Part shown: positions 8,238 through 17,802 of the stretch, piece by piece | Layout of the letters: each line of letters begins with the position of its first letter | How positions within the stretch are numbered: the stretch's first letter is position 1 | From: Chromatiales bacterium | GTDB lineage: Bacteria; Pseudomonadota; Gammaproteobacteria; JAGRGH01 | DNA length: 64,000 bases | Assembly: GCA_020445605.1 (NCBI GenBank) | Contig: JAGRGH010000037.1 | Coordinates: forward strand, 1-64,000 | Direction of reading: 5' to 3' | The notes under the pieces: model-generated | Database searches by the model: none | What the model saw: only the letters and a program-made list of their open reading frames with translations | Told to the model about the DNA's origin: nothing | Position numbers and translations under genes: made by a program

Positions 8238-10127
8238 CTACACGTCGGCGAGATCGCCGCGGGTTTCCAGCCAGGCGCGCCGGTCCGGCGCGCGGCGTTT
8301 GGCGAGCAGCATGTCGAGCATCTGTGCCGTCTCGTCGATATCTTCGACCGCCAGCTGCACGAGCCGCCGCGTTTCCGGCGCGATGGTCGTTTCGCGCAAC
8401 TGCATCGGGTTCATTTCCCCGAGCCCCTTGAAGCGCTGCACGTGAATCTTGCCGCGGTATTTCTCCGCCGCCAGCCGCTCCTCGATGCCCTTTCGTTCCG
8501 CCTCGTCCAGCGCGTAATAGACCTGCTTGCCCGCATCGATGCGGTACAGCGGTGGCATCGCGACGTAGACGTGACCCGCGGCGACCAGCGCCGGGAAGTG
8601 CCGCTGGAACAGCGCGCAGAGCAGGGTGGCGATATGGGCGCCGTCGGAGTCCGCGTCGGCGAGGATGCAGACCTTGCCGTAGCGCAGCCCGCCGAGATCG
8701 CTCGACGCCGGGCTGAGACCGATCGCCACGGAGATGTCGTGTACTTCCTGTGAGCCCAGCACCTGCGCGGGTTCGACCTCCCAGGTGTTCAGAATCTTGC
8801 CGCGCAGCGGCATCACGGCTTGGAACTCGCGGTCGCGCGCCTGCTTGGCCGATCCGCCCGCCGAGTCGCCCTCGACCAGAAACAGTTCCGTGCGCTCGAG
8901 GTCCTGCGCCGTGCAGTCGGCGAGCTTGCCGGGCAGGGCCGGACCGCTGGTGATCTTCTTGCGCTCGACGGTGCGCGATTTGCGGATGCGCCGCTGGGCA
9001 TTCGCGATGGCACGCTGCGCGATCGCCTCGCCTTCGGCGATGTGCCGGTTCAGCCACAGCCCCAGAGCGTCCTTGACGACGCCGGAGACGAACGCTGCGG
9101 TCTCGCGCGAACCCAGCCGCTCCTTGGTCTGGCCGGCGAACTGCGGGTCATGCAGGCGCACGGAAAGCACATACGCGACGCCGTCCCAGACGTCCTCGGG
9201 CGCGATGCGCACCCCGCGCGGGGTCAGGCTGCGGAACTCGCAGAACTCGCGCACGGCGTCGGCCAGTCCCGCGCGCAGGCCGTTGACGTGCGTACCGCCG
9301 GCCGGCGTCGGGATCAGGTTCACGTAGCTCTCGGCGAGTGTCTCGTCGCCGGAGTCCACCCAGCACAGCGCCCATTCGGCGGCTTCCTCGTTGCCGCTGA
9401 AATCGCCGGTGAACGGTGGGTCCGGCATGCCCTTGTGGTCGCCGAGTGACTCGCGCAGGTAATCCGCCAGCCCGGTCGCATAACGCCATTCCAGGCGCTC
9501 GTCGGCGGCCTCGTCGTACCAGCGCACGGTCAGGCCCGGGCACAGCACGGCCTTTGCGCGCAGCAGATGCTTCAGGCGGGCCGGCGCGAACTTCGGGCTG
9601 TCGAAGTATTTCGGGTCAGGCCAGAAACGCAGTTCCGTACCCGTATTCGTGCGCCCGACCTTGCCGGTTGTTTCGAGCTTCGAGGCCGGTTCGCCGCCGG
9701 CAAACTGCATGACGTGTTCGGCCCCGTCGCGCCGCACCTTCACCTCGAGCCGCTGTGACAGTGCATTGACCACCGATACGCCAACGCCGTGCAGGCCGCC
9801 GGAGAACCGGTAGTTGCGATCGTTGAACTTGCCGCCGGCGTGCAGCCGCGTGAGGATCAGTTCGATGCCGCTGATCCTGTGTTCGGGGTGAATATCCACG
9901 GGCATGCCGCGGCCGTCGTCGCGAACCTCGCAGGAGCCGTCGCGATACAGCATCACCTCGATCGTGCGGGCGTGGCCGGCGAGTGCCTCGTCGACACTGT
10001 TGTCGATGACTTCCTGGGCGAGATGGTTCGGCCGGCTGGTATCGGTGTACATGCCCGGGCGCTTGCGCACCGGGTCCAGCCCGGACAGGACATCGATGTC
10101 CCGGGCGGTATAGGAGCCGCCCGCCAT
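8238..10127 (-). CDS. parE: DNA topoisomerase IV subunit B
   Basis: ATPase subunit of topoisomerase IV, which decatenates sister chromosomes with ParC. The 629-aa length is typical of ParE rather than GyrB. GHKL ATPase motifs are present: EVIDNSVDEALAG with the catalytic Glu, DDGRGMPVDIH and GGLHGVGVSVVNALS. The TOPRIM motifs follow: EGDSAGGSAKQARDR, PLRGKILN and DADSDGAH; the C-terminus has FKGLGEMNPMQL. The ATG at 10127 shares its A with the TAA of the upstream CNP1-like gene. parC is not in the window. It is the last gene of the minus-strand run that begins with moxR. Confidence 0.96.
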   Translation of the reverse strand: MAGGSYTARDIDVLSGLDPVRKRPGMYTDTSRPNHLAQEVIDNSVDEALAGHARTIEVMLYRDGSCEVRDDGRGMPVDIHPEHRISGIELILTRLHAGGKFNDRNYRFSGGLHGVGVSVVNALSQRLEVKVRRDGAEHVMQFAGGEPASKLETTGKVGRTNTGTELRFWPDPKYFDSPKFAPARLKHLLRAKAVLCPGLTVRWYDEAADERLEWRYATGLADYLRESLGDHKGMPDPPFTGDFSGNEEAAEWALCWVDSGDETLAESYVNLIPTPAGGTHVNGLRAGLADAVREFCEFRSLTPRGVRIAPEDVWDGVAYVLSVRLHDPQFAGQTKERLGSRETAAFVSGVVKDALGLWLNRHIAEGEAIAQRAIANAQRRIRKSRTVERKKITSGPALPGKLADCTAQDLERTELFLVEGDSAGGSAKQARDREFQAVMPLRGKILNTWEVEPAQVLGSQEVHDISVAIGLSPASSDLGGLRYGKVCILADADSDGAHIATLLCALFQRHFPALVAAGHVYVAMPPLYRIDAGKQVYYALDEAERKGIEERLAAEKYRGKIHVQRFKGLGEMNPMQLRETTIAPETRRLVQLAVEDIDETAQMLDMLLAKRRAPDRRAWLETRGDLADV

Positions 10128-10711
10128 TACCAGTCGAACAGCTTCGTGTTGGCCGGTTCGCGCGGGATTCGGCCGCTGTCGCTGCGCAGCGAATGGCGGG
10201 CCTGTTCGATACGACGTGGCTGTGAGCGGAAACACAGCAGGCCATCGGCGATCAACGCCTTGCGGCCGTAGGCATTGCTCAGTGGCCGACGCCACTCGCT
10301 GTTGGCGCGCTCATACCACTGGCCGCTGCGCTTGAGCCAGCCGTACTCGCGCATTTCACTGGACGAACAGCGGATGCCGAGATACTCCGCGTTGTCGAAC
10401 CCCGAGCGCGAACGCGATACCAGCGTGAGCCGGTAGACGTAGTCCGAATCGAGGCTCAACGACGCCAGATCGACGAAATAGCGGAAGTCCGGATCGTTCT
10501 CCAGCGGGACGATCTCGACCAGGTTTTCCTCGCGAGGCGCTTCGGGCATTACGCCCGGCGTGCGCTCGCGCCAGGGCTCGGGATCTTCGAACTTGTCCGA
10601 GCCGTGGCTTGGTGCGTCGAGTTCGAATGCGCCGCGCGACTGCGCCCACGCGAGCGGCGCAATAGCCGCCGTGGCAAGGATCAGCACGAAACCGGAAATC
10701 AGTGGGCGCAT
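10127..10711 (-). CDS. CNP1-like family exported protein
   Basis: 194-aa protein with a signal peptide (MRPLISGFVLILATAAIAPLAWA). The mature part matches the pattern of the CNP1-like family seen in beta- and gammaproteobacteria, with NDPDFRYFVDLASLSL and a late block LSNAYGRKALIADGLLC. Function is unknown; periplasmic location is predicted. The ATG at 10711 is chosen because the signal peptide starts there, although the frame is open to 10894. A 46-bp gap separates it from batD and its stop touches the parE start, so it is probably co-expressed with parE. Confidence 0.8.
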   Translation of the reverse strand: MRPLISGFVLILATAAIAPLAWAQSRGAFELDAPSHGSDKFEDPEPWRERTPGVMPEAPREENLVEIVPLENDPDFRYFVDLASLSLDSDYVYRLTLVSRSRSGFDNAEYLGIRCSSSEMREYGWLKRSGQWYERANSEWRRPLSNAYGRKALIADGLLCFRSQPRRIEQARHSLRSDSGRIPREPANTKLFDW

Positions 10712-10757
10712 GGCTACGCGGGCGATTTTGCGAGAGCCCGCTGCGGACTGTCCAGCC

Positions 10758-12464
10758 TCAGCCATTGGGGTAGAGCCGCGGCAGCCATTCGCTGCGCTTG
10801 GACGCGGGACGGTCGGCCGGGGCGACCGAACGCACGGCGCGCCAGTGCGCGGCGCCGTCCCAGCGGTCGCCGGCCGGCCCATAGCGCAAACCATCGAGCG
10901 CGATCAGGGCCGCGGCGGCGCGGGTATCGTCGAGGCGCGCGGCCAGCGCGCGCAGATTGCGCGGCGGGTCCTGCGGCCAGCGCGCGGCGGCCCAGTCGAG
11001 CCAGGCGGTCTGCGCGGCGCCCGGATCGTTGTCGCGGGCCGCGCGTGCGATGCGCTCCAGACTGACGCGGCCGGTCGTGGCGGCGACCGGTCGGGCGCGG
11101 CCCGTCGCCGCGCGCGACCGCCGTGCGCGCCACCAGCCCCAGAGCGCGAGCAGCCACAGCGCAAAGCCAACGGCGGCCAGTACACGCCACAGCCTCAGAT
11201 CGTCCAGCCAAGCGCGGACCCGATCGAGCGGGGCGTCCGACCGGGCGCTGGCGGCTTCGGCGGTCGGGCGTTCCGCGACCGCCACTGGCGCCGGCGGCGC
11301 CGCGCCGCTTGCAATCGCGGCGGGTTCGACCGTGATCGTTCGCGCCGGCAGGTTGGCCTCGCGCCACGCCTTGTCGCCGGCATCCCACCAGCGCAGCGCG
11401 ATCGGCGGCAGCCGATATTGACCGGCCGCGTTGGCGATGTAGGCAATCGAACGGCGGGCCTCAACGGCGATGCCGTCGCGGGTCGCACGCTGTTCGGTCT
11501 GCACCGGCTCGGCGAAGGCGCGGACGCCATCCGGCGCGTCGGCCGTCAGGTCGGGAATCAGCAGCGGCGACAGGCCCGTCGCACGCAGCGTCACCGTGCG
11601 GGTGACGGGGCGGCCCACGGCGATCGGCTCGCCGGCCGCCGGTTCCCAGCGTTCCTCGAGCGCGAGTTCCTCCGCCGGCAGCCAGCCCGCGCCGACCGGT
11701 GCCGGCCGCACCTCCAGCGCCACCGGCTCGCTGCGTCGGCGCAGGCGGCGGGTCTGATCGAAAAAGCCCGGGATGCCCCAGCCGCTGCTCGGCCGCTGGG
11801 CCGGCGCGACGACGCTGCCGTCGAACACGGCGGGGCCGATCTCGATCCGGCCTGGCGTACGTGGGAACAGTGCGAACCGCCGTTCGATGACGGCGTAGTT
11901 CTGCTCGCCGCGGCGGGTCTGGTAATGCAGGTCCTCGCCGAGCGACTCGAGCGTCGCACCGCTGACCGGCGGATCGCTCAGCTCGCCACCGCTGATCCGT
12001 CGCAACGTGAAGATGCGCACGGCGACGATGACCTGTTCGCCGACGTGGGGGTTCGTGCGATCGACGACCGTCTCCACCCAGACCTCGTCGCTGCGCTGGT
12101 CCGCCGGGGCGTCGCGCACCGTCAGCACGATCGGCGCGGTCTGCTGGCTGCCCAGTGCGAGTGCCGGAATGGTCAGCTGACCGGCCCGCCGCGGTGCCAG
12201 CGTGTATTGCCAGCGCAGTCCGCGCTGGGTGCGGCCGTTGATGCTCTGCATGTACTGCTGGGTCGCACTGCCGAGGATCTCGAAATCCTGTTCCAGCGCG
12301 CGCAGATCGGGCTCGCCGCCGACCTGCCCGTCGCGCAGGTCCACGACCAGCGTGAGGGTGTCCCCGAACGCGAGCTCGCGGCGGTCGACCTCGGCCGTGA
12401 GCGCGGCCGCGGCGAGGTTCGCCGACAGCCACAACAGCAGACCGAACAGCAGGCGTTTCACCAT
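10758..12464 (-). CDS. batD: BatD-like oxygen-tolerance protein
   Basis: 568-aa membrane-anchored periplasmic protein of the BatD family, the last component of the MoxR/Bat system. A signal peptide (MVKRLLFGLLLWLSANLAAAA) is followed by two beta-sandwich regions (TAEVDRRELAFGDTLTLVVD; QYTLAPRRAGQLTIP). A transmembrane helix near residue 430 (VLAAVGFALWLLALWGWW) precedes a basic helical tail. The ATG overlaps the end of the batB-C gene by 7 bp. The frame continues upstream, but the signal peptide fixes this start. Bat proteins are linked to stress tolerance and folding of periplasmic or metal-containing proteins; the exact role is not settled. Confidence 0.9.
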   Translation of the reverse strand: MVKRLLFGLLLWLSANLAAAALTAEVDRRELAFGDTLTLVVDLRDGQVGGEPDLRALEQDFEILGSATQQYMQSINGRTQRGLRWQYTLAPRRAGQLTIPALALGSQQTAPIVLTVRDAPADQRSDEVWVETVVDRTNPHVGEQVIVAVRIFTLRRISGGELSDPPVSGATLESLGEDLHYQTRRGEQNYAVIERRFALFPRTPGRIEIGPAVFDGSVVAPAQRPSSGWGIPGFFDQTRRLRRRSEPVALEVRPAPVGAGWLPAEELALEERWEPAAGEPIAVGRPVTRTVTLRATGLSPLLIPDLTADAPDGVRAFAEPVQTEQRATRDGIAVEARRSIAYIANAAGQYRLPPIALRWWDAGDKAWREANLPARTITVEPAAIASGAAPPAPVAVAERPTAEAASARSDAPLDRVRAWLDDLRLWRVLAAVGFALWLLALWGWWRARRSRAATGRARPVAATTGRVSLERIARAARDNDPGAAQTAWLDWAAARWPQDPPRNLRALAARLDDTRAAAALIALDGLRYGPAGDRWDGAAHWRAVRSVAPADRPASKRSEWLPRLYPNG

Positions 12465-14338
12465 GGTTGCAATTCCCGGGTCTCCAGACCGTGGGCTTCG
12501 AGCTGACGCCGACGTACGGTCTGGCGGCGGAATTTTTCGCGCAGCAGGCCGCCGGGGTCGTCCGGCAGGCTGCGGTAGAGCGGCTCGCCGCCGCTGGCAT
12601 CGCCTCGGTCCGCGGAGCGGCTGCCCCCGGTCGGCGGCTCGTTCGACGGATCCGTGCCGGCGGATTGCTGTGCGCCGTGCGCAGGGTCGCCGTCCGCGCT
12701 TGACTGGGCCGCGGCAGGCTGTGATTCGTCCTGCCCGGATTGCGGCTGGCCCGGCGGTTGTTCCTGCGCCGCGCCCGCTGACGACGCGTCCTGGCCCTTG
12801 GATCGGTCGGTGTCTGTCCCGCGCTGGGCGTCCGCGCCCGATGCCTGCCCTTGCTGCCCCTGCTGGTCGGAGGGCTGCTGCGGTTTGCCCTGATCGCCAG
12901 AACCGGTGCCGGCTTCGTCCGGCTGGCCCTGCGGGTCGTTCTGGTCGGGCTGTTGCTGGCGCAGCAGCTCGTCGACGATCAACCGGTTGTGCAGGGCGTC
13001 CTGCATGTCGGGGTTGAGCTTGAGCGCCTCGTCGTAGGCACCCAGCGCCTCGCGATAGCGCCCCAGATGGGCAAGCGTGTTGCCGGCGTTGTAGTGGCGG
13101 TCCGCGCTGGGCTCGCCTTCGCGCCGAAAACCTTTCAGGGCTTCGTCGAAGTTCTCGCCGCGGTAGTTCGCCGCGGCGCGCCAGTCCGGATCCCTGAATA
13201 CCTCGGGGGCGGCCGGGTCGCCCTCGAGCAGCGCGGCTGCGGCGCGCTGGTCCGCTCGGGAGAACCAGTCCACCCAGTCGAAGGCCAGTGACTCGCGCGG
13301 GCCCGCGCAGAGGACCATGATCGCGATTGCCGGCAACAGGCCGCGGCGGAACCGCGCCAGCGCGAACGGCAGCAGCACGAGCACCAGCCAGGCACCGGCA
13401 TCGTCCCAGCGGTCGATCTGGCGTTCGGCGACGGCACGCCACTCGGCCCGCCGCGCATCCGGGGCCAGCCACTGCGCGAGCCGGCGCACATCGCTGTCGT
13501 CGGCGCTGATCGGCAGGTACGGACCGCCGCCGATACCGGCCAGACTCGCGAGCCCCGCCGAATCCAGACCCGGCACGACCACGGCGCCCGCGGCGTCTTT
13601 CAGAAATCCGCCGCCACCGTCCGGGATCGGCGCGCCGGCCTCGGTGCCGACACCGAGGATCGCGACTCGATGGCCGTTGGCCGCAAGCGCCTCGATCTGC
13701 TCCTGCGCCGCGGCGCCGTTGGCAACGCCGTCGGTGATCACGACCACCCGCCCCGGGCCGCCGCTGCGTTCGAGCAGGGTCGCGGCGAGTTTCAGGCCCG
13801 CGTCGAGCTCGCTGCCGCCGAGCGGCATGATGCCGGGTTCGAGCACGGGCACGATCGCGCGGATCGTCTCGACGTCATCGGTCAGTGGCACGGCGACGTG
13901 GGCGTCGCCCGAAAACACCACCAGGGCGACCTGGCCTTCGGCCGTGCGTTCGAGCAGGTCGAGCAGTTTGTAGCGCGCGCGGATCAGCCGGTCCGGCGCA
14001 AGGTCGCCGGCGCGCATCGACGGCGACAGGTCCAGCACGATCACGCGCGCCTCGTCGAGCCGCAGGGCCGGCGCGGGCAGCCGTGTCCACGTCGGCCCGG
14101 CCGCCGCCAGCACCCCGAGCAGCCAGACGATCGCGAGCAGGGCGATGGACAGTCCGCCGCTGGCACGACCGCGTGTGCCGCCGAGCAGGATGTGGCCGAG
14201 CAGATGGGATTCGACCACGCGCGACCAGTCGCCGCTCAGCCGCATGACCCGCCAGCGGTTGACGATCAGCCAGCCCAGCGGCAGCAGCGCGAGTAGCCAC
14301 GCCGGGCGCAGAAAGTGGAAATCGTCGGGCACGATCAT
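12458..14338 (-). CDS. BatB-BatC fusion: VWA domain membrane protein with TPR tail
   Basis: 626 aa. The N-terminus has two membrane helices (LLALLPLGWLIV and LLAIVWLLGVLAAAG), followed by a von Willebrand A domain with MIDAS motif DLSPS and VVITDGVANG. A third helix (LVLVLLPFALARF) ends the BatB part. From about residue 355 the protein continues as BatC: TPR repeats (ADRHYNAGNTLAHLGRYREA, then DEALKLNPDMQDAL) and a long Gln/Pro/Ser/Asp-rich low-complexity tail. In many genomes batB and batC are separate genes; here they share one frame without a break. It overlaps batA by 4 bp and batD by 7 bp. Confidence 0.9.
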   Translation of the reverse strand: MIVPDDFHFLRPAWLLALLPLGWLIVNRWRVMRLSGDWSRVVESHLLGHILLGGTRGRASGGLSIALLAIVWLLGVLAAAGPTWTRLPAPALRLDEARVIVLDLSPSMRAGDLAPDRLIRARYKLLDLLERTAEGQVALVVFSGDAHVAVPLTDDVETIRAIVPVLEPGIMPLGGSELDAGLKLAATLLERSGGPGRVVVITDGVANGAAAQEQIEALAANGHRVAILGVGTEAGAPIPDGGGGFLKDAAGAVVVPGLDSAGLASLAGIGGGPYLPISADDSDVRRLAQWLAPDARRAEWRAVAERQIDRWDDAGAWLVLVLLPFALARFRRGLLPAIAIMVLCAGPRESLAFDWVDWFSRADQRAAAALLEGDPAAPEVFRDPDWRAAANYRGENFDEALKGFRREGEPSADRHYNAGNTLAHLGRYREALGAYDEALKLNPDMQDALHNRLIVDELLRQQQPDQNDPQGQPDEAGTGSGDQGKPQQPSDQQGQQGQASGADAQRGTDTDRSKGQDASSAGAAQEQPPGQPQSGQDESQPAAAQSSADGDPAHGAQQSAGTDPSNEPPTGGSRSADRGDASGGEPLYRSLPDDPGGLLREKFRRQTVRRRQLEAHGLETRELQPW

Positions 14339-15360
14339 GTCGGCTGGGCTGCGTTCGGCGCGCGCAGCACATGGCGCCGGCGGCGCACCAGCCAGGCCTG
14401 CTGCGCCCCCGCGAGCGCGAGCGCCACGCCGAGCGGCCAGACATACAGCTCGTCGACGGGCCGGAACACGGCATCGTCACCGGCACGCGGTTCCAGGCGG
14501 TCGATCTCGGCGTACACCTCGCGCAGGGCGCCGGCATCCCGGGCGCGGAAATAGCGACCGGACGTCATCTGGGCGATGCGCTCGAGCAGTTCCTCGTCGA
14601 GGTCGCGTGACGGGTCGACGATGCGCCGGCCGAGAAAGCCGTCGACCAGCATGCGTTCGGCGCCGAGCCCGACGGTGTAGATGCGCACGCCATGATCGCG
14701 CGCGAGTTCGCCCGCCGTTTCGGGTTCGATCGCGCCGGCGGTGCTGCGGCCGTCGGTCAGCAGCACGAGCACGCGTTCGCCGCTTGGCACGGCATCGAGG
14801 TGTTTGACGCCGAGCGCGATGGCATCGCCGATCGCGGTCGCGTCCCCGGCCAGGCCGATTTCGGCTTCGTCGAGCAGCTGGCGCACGGTGATCCGGTCGA
14901 AGGTCAGCGGCGCCTGCAGGTAGGCGCGGCTGCCGAACAGGATCAGCCCCACGCGGTCGCCGCTGCGGGCCTCGATGAACGAGCGCGCGACGCGCTTGAC
15001 GATCTCCAGGCGGTTCAGCGGTTCGCCTTCCTCCTCGAAGTCCGCGCGCTTCATGCTCGCCGAGAGGTCGACGGCCAGCATCAGGTCGCGACCGGCCTGG
15101 GCCGTCGGCAGGGGCTCGCCGAGCCACTGCGGCCGGGCGGCCGCCAGCACCAGCAGCGCCCAGACCAGCAGGGCTGCGGCCAGCACGCGGCGCGGCCCGG
15201 CCGCGCGACGGGCGGCATCACCGGCGATGCGTGCGACCGGATCGAACGCGGGCATGCGCACCACCGCGCCCTCCGCGCCGCTGGCCGGCGGCAGGATCAC
15301 CCAGACCAGCGCCGGCAGCGGCAGCAGCCCGAACATCCACGGCCAGGCGAACTCAATCAT
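14335..15360 (-). CDS. batA: BatA-like VWA domain membrane protein
   Basis: 341 aa. Two N-terminal membrane segments (WPWMFGLLPLPALVWVI; VLAAALLVWALLVLAA) lead into a von Willebrand A domain with MIDAS residues DLSAS, a downstream Thr region (GSRAYLQAPLTF) and LLTDGRS. A C-terminal helix (LYVWPLGVALALAGAQQAWL) returns to the membrane. This is the BatA arrangement, and together with BatB it is thought to form a membrane complex acted on by MoxR. The ATG at 15360 overlaps the DUF4381 stop by 4 bp; the longer frame to 15519 lacks the membrane N-terminus. Confidence 0.92.
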   Translation of the reverse strand: MIEFAWPWMFGLLPLPALVWVILPPASGAEGAVVRMPAFDPVARIAGDAARRAAGPRRVLAAALLVWALLVLAAARPQWLGEPLPTAQAGRDLMLAVDLSASMKRADFEEEGEPLNRLEIVKRVARSFIEARSGDRVGLILFGSRAYLQAPLTFDRITVRQLLDEAEIGLAGDATAIGDAIALGVKHLDAVPSGERVLVLLTDGRSTAGAIEPETAGELARDHGVRIYTVGLGAERMLVDGFLGRRIVDPSRDLDEELLERIAQMTSGRYFRARDAGALREVYAEIDRLEPRAGDDAVFRPVDELYVWPLGVALALAGAQQAWLVRRRRHVLRAPNAAQPT

Positions 15361-15833
15361 CGCGCGCGCCCCGCGTTGCGTTTCACCCAGCGGTAGGCGG
15401 CGGCATACAGCGCGCGGGCGTCGATGTCGCCACTTGGCCTGGCGTACGGGGCATGCGCAATGGCGGCCGCGCCGGCCTGACTGAATCCGCCGCCGGTCGC
15501 ATCCAGAAAGGCGATCCACTGCGCGCCGCTCAGGCTTGCGACCCGTTCCCGTGGCCAGCGTGCCAGCGCGAAGCGGCGAAGCAGTCGCGATACGCCGGTT
15601 GCGAAGGCCTGTGCATCGCCACGACGCTCGTATCGGTGCAGCATCACGCGCAGTTCATGACGCGCAAAGCGCGCCTGCCAGCGCGCCCGGACCGAAAACC
15701 GCCAGGCTGCCCAGACCGCCAGCGCGAGCACGACGAGCGCGACGAACCACCAGCCGGGCGGCGGTGGCCACCAGCCCGGCGGGGTGGGCAGATGGATGTC
15801 GCGCAGTCCGGCGAGCGCATCGGTCGGATTCAT
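15357..15833 (-). CDS. DUF4381 membrane protein of the MoxR/Bat operon
   Basis: 158 aa with a Pro-rich N-terminus (HLPTPPGWWPPPPGWW), then one transmembrane helix (FVALVVLALAVWAAW) and a helical cytoplasmic domain (RWQARFARHELRVMLHRYE). This is the DUF4381 pattern, a family found almost only between DUF58 and batA genes. Its function is unknown; a scaffold role in the Bat complex is inferred from position. It overlaps both neighbours by 4 bp. Confidence 0.87.
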   Translation of the reverse strand: MNPTDALAGLRDIHLPTPPGWWPPPPGWWFVALVVLALAVWAAWRFSVRARWQARFARHELRVMLHRYERRGDAQAFATGVSRLLRRFALARWPRERVASLSGAQWIAFLDATGGGFSQAGAAAIAHAPYARPSGDIDARALYAAAYRWVKRNAGRAR

Positions 15834-16786
15834 GCCGCGCGCCAGGTCGATGCCAGCGGACAGGCCAGCCCGCTACGCAGGGCCACGGAGACGTCGGCGC
15901 CGGTCTCCAGCGTCACAAACCGCGCGCCGAACTTGCGGCACAGGCCGACCAGCGCGCGCTGGCGGGCCGCGAACAGCGCCTCGTAGTCGCGCACCACTGA
16001 GCGATCCGTGGTGTCCAGCACGATGCGCCGGTCGTCATCGCCGATGCAGTACATGCCCGGTCGCGGCGCGCGTGCCTCGACCGGATCGTAGACCTGCACT
16101 AGCACCGGGTCGGTGTGTTCGGCGAGCCGGGCGAGCCAGCGGTCCAGGTCGCCGAGGTTCAGGAAGTCGCTGAGGATCACGCTCAGGCTGCCCGGTCGTG
16201 CAATGCGGGCGAAACGTTCGAGCGGCGCGACGGCGCGTCCGCCGGTGTTGGCGAGGGGCGCTTCGTGCACGTCGACGAGCGCGCGGATCCACGCAATCGC
16301 CCCGCGGGTGCGCGGGCGCGGTGACAGTTCGCGATGCACCCCGTCACTGGCGACGATGCCGCCGACCCGGTCACCGAGCGCGACGGCCGACCAGGCCAGA
16401 AACGCCGCGGCCTCGGCGGCGGCGACGGACTTGAACGCGCGGCGTGTGCCAAAGCGCATGGAGCGGCCGACGTCCACGAAAAACAGCACCGGGCGCTCGC
16501 GTTCCTCGCGATACAGCTTGGTATGCGGAATGCCGCTGCGCGCGGTCACGCGCCAGTCGATGTGGCGCACGTCGTCGCCGGCCTGGTAGACGCGCGTCTC
16601 CTCGAAGTCCATGCCGCGTCCGCGAAACGGCGAGGCGTAGTTGCCGGACTGGCCGGCGTCCGGACAGGCGCGCGGCCGGGTCAGCACCACGCCCGCGCGG
16701 CGTCGCAGCGCGATCAGGCGGGCGTTGTCGAGGTGTACGCCGTCGTTGACCGGCGTGGGCGCGGCGGGAAGCGGACCCGGACTCAC
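15830..16786 (-). CDS. DUF58 protein, MoxR partner
   Basis: 318-aa cytoplasmic DUF58 protein. The family core is clear: FRGRGMDFEETRVYQAGDD, then HIDWRVTARSG, and a VWA-like strand VLFFVDVGRSM followed by AAFLAWSAVALGDRVGGI. DUF58 proteins are the usual partners of MoxR AAA ATPases. The GTG at 16786 overlaps the moxR stop (GTGA) and gives the expected length; the ORF is open to 17029 only because of high GC. It overlaps the DUF4381 start by 4 bp. Confidence 0.9.
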   Translation of the reverse strand: MSPGPLPAAPTPVNDGVHLDNARLIALRRRAGVVLTRPRACPDAGQSGNYASPFRGRGMDFEETRVYQAGDDVRHIDWRVTARSGIPHTKLYREERERPVLFFVDVGRSMRFGTRRAFKSVAAAEAAAFLAWSAVALGDRVGGIVASDGVHRELSPRPRTRGAIAWIRALVDVHEAPLANTGGRAVAPLERFARIARPGSLSVILSDFLNLGDLDRWLARLAEHTDPVLVQVYDPVEARAPRPGMYCIGDDDRRIVLDTTDRSVVRDYEALFAARQRALVGLCRKFGARFVTLETGADVSVALRSGLACPLASTWRAA

Positions 16787-17802
16787 GGCACCGGCACGCG
16801 GCGCACCAGTTCGGCGACCAGCGTATCGGAGCTGACGCCGTCGGCCTCGGCCTCGAAGGTCAGCAGGATGCGGTGGCGCAGCACGTCCGGGGCGAGCGCC
16901 TGGATGTCCTCCGGCGATACGTAGTCGCGGCCGGCGAGCCAGGCGCGGGCCCGCGCACAGCGCTCCAGCGCGATGCATGCGCGTGGCGATGCGCCGAAGC
17001 GCACCCAGCGCGCGAGGTCTTCGCCCCACTCGCCGGGGCTGCGCGTCGCGAGCACGAGCTGCAGCAGGTATTCCTCGAGTGCGTCCGACACATGCAGGCC
17101 GAGCACGGCCTTGCGTGCGGCGAAGATCGTGCGCTGGTCGACGCGCACGCCGGAGGCCTGGCCGCCTTTGCCGTCGAGCTGGCCGTTGGCCTCCTCGCGG
17201 GCCAGGCGCAGGATCTCGCGCTCGGCATCCAGCGCCGGATAGCCGATGCGCACGTACATCAGGAAGCGGTCGAGCTGCGCTTCCGGCAGCGGATAGGTGC
17301 CTTCCTGCTCGATCGGGTTCTGCGTCGCCATGACCAGGAACAGCTCGGGCAGCGCGTAGCTGTGCGCACCCACGGTGATCTGGCGCTCGGCCATCGCTTC
17401 GAGCAGGGCGGACTGCACCTTGGCCGGCGCGCGGTTGATCTCGTCGGCCAGCATCAGGTTGTGGAACAGCGGCCCGTGCTGGAACTCGAACGCGCCGGTC
17501 TGCGGCCGGAATACGTCCGTGCCGGTCAGGTCGGCCGGCAGCAGGTCCGGGGTGAACTGCACGCGGTGGAAGTCGGCCTCCAGATGCTCGCCGAGCACCT
17601 TGATGGCGGTGGTTTTTGCCAGGCCCGGCGCGCCCTCGACCAGCAGGTGGCCGTCGGCGAGCAGCGCGATCAGCAGGCGCTCGATCAGCAGCGGCTGACC
17701 GACGACGCGGGCCGACAGCGCGGCGCCGAGTTCGGCGAAGGCGGTCTGCTCGGGGCTGACCGAGACGGACTCAGCCTTCTCGACGTTGGATCGTTTCGCC
17801 AT
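16783..17802 (-). CDS. moxR: MoxR-family AAA+ ATPase
   Basis: 339-aa AAA+ ATPase proposed to act as a chaperone for VWA-domain proteins. Walker A is VEGAPGLAKTTAIK, Walker B LMLADEINRAP, and sensor 1 VMATQNPIEQEGTYPLPEAQ with the arginine region LDRFLMYVRIGYP. It is the first gene of the moxR-DUF58-DUF4381-batA-batBC-batD operon, where every junction overlaps by 4 to 7 bp. The ATG at 17802 (MAKRSNVEKAE) is preferred to an upstream one at 17859, which would add 19 residues with no family match. Confidence 0.94.
   Translation of the reverse strand: MAKRSNVEKAESVSVSPEQTAFAELGAALSARVVGQPLLIERLLIALLADGHLLVEGAPGLAKTTAIKVLGEHLEADFHRVQFTPDLLPADLTGTDVFRPQTGAFEFQHGPLFHNLMLADEINRAPAKVQSALLEAMAERQITVGAHSYALPELFLVMATQNPIEQEGTYPLPEAQLDRFLMYVRIGYPALDAEREILRLAREEANGQLDGKGGQASGVRVDQRTIFAARKAVLGLHVSDALEEYLLQLVLATRSPGEWGEDLARWVRFGASPRACIALERCARARAWLAGRDYVSPEDIQALAPDVLRHRILLTFEAEADGVSSDTLVAELVRRVPVP

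Noticed and set aside
6262-9057. 931-aa minus-strand ORF covering the hydrolase and much of parE in another frame
   Set aside because: Only the part up to 7782 shows hydrolase features; the rest is a shadow of parE, which has every family motif in the other frame.
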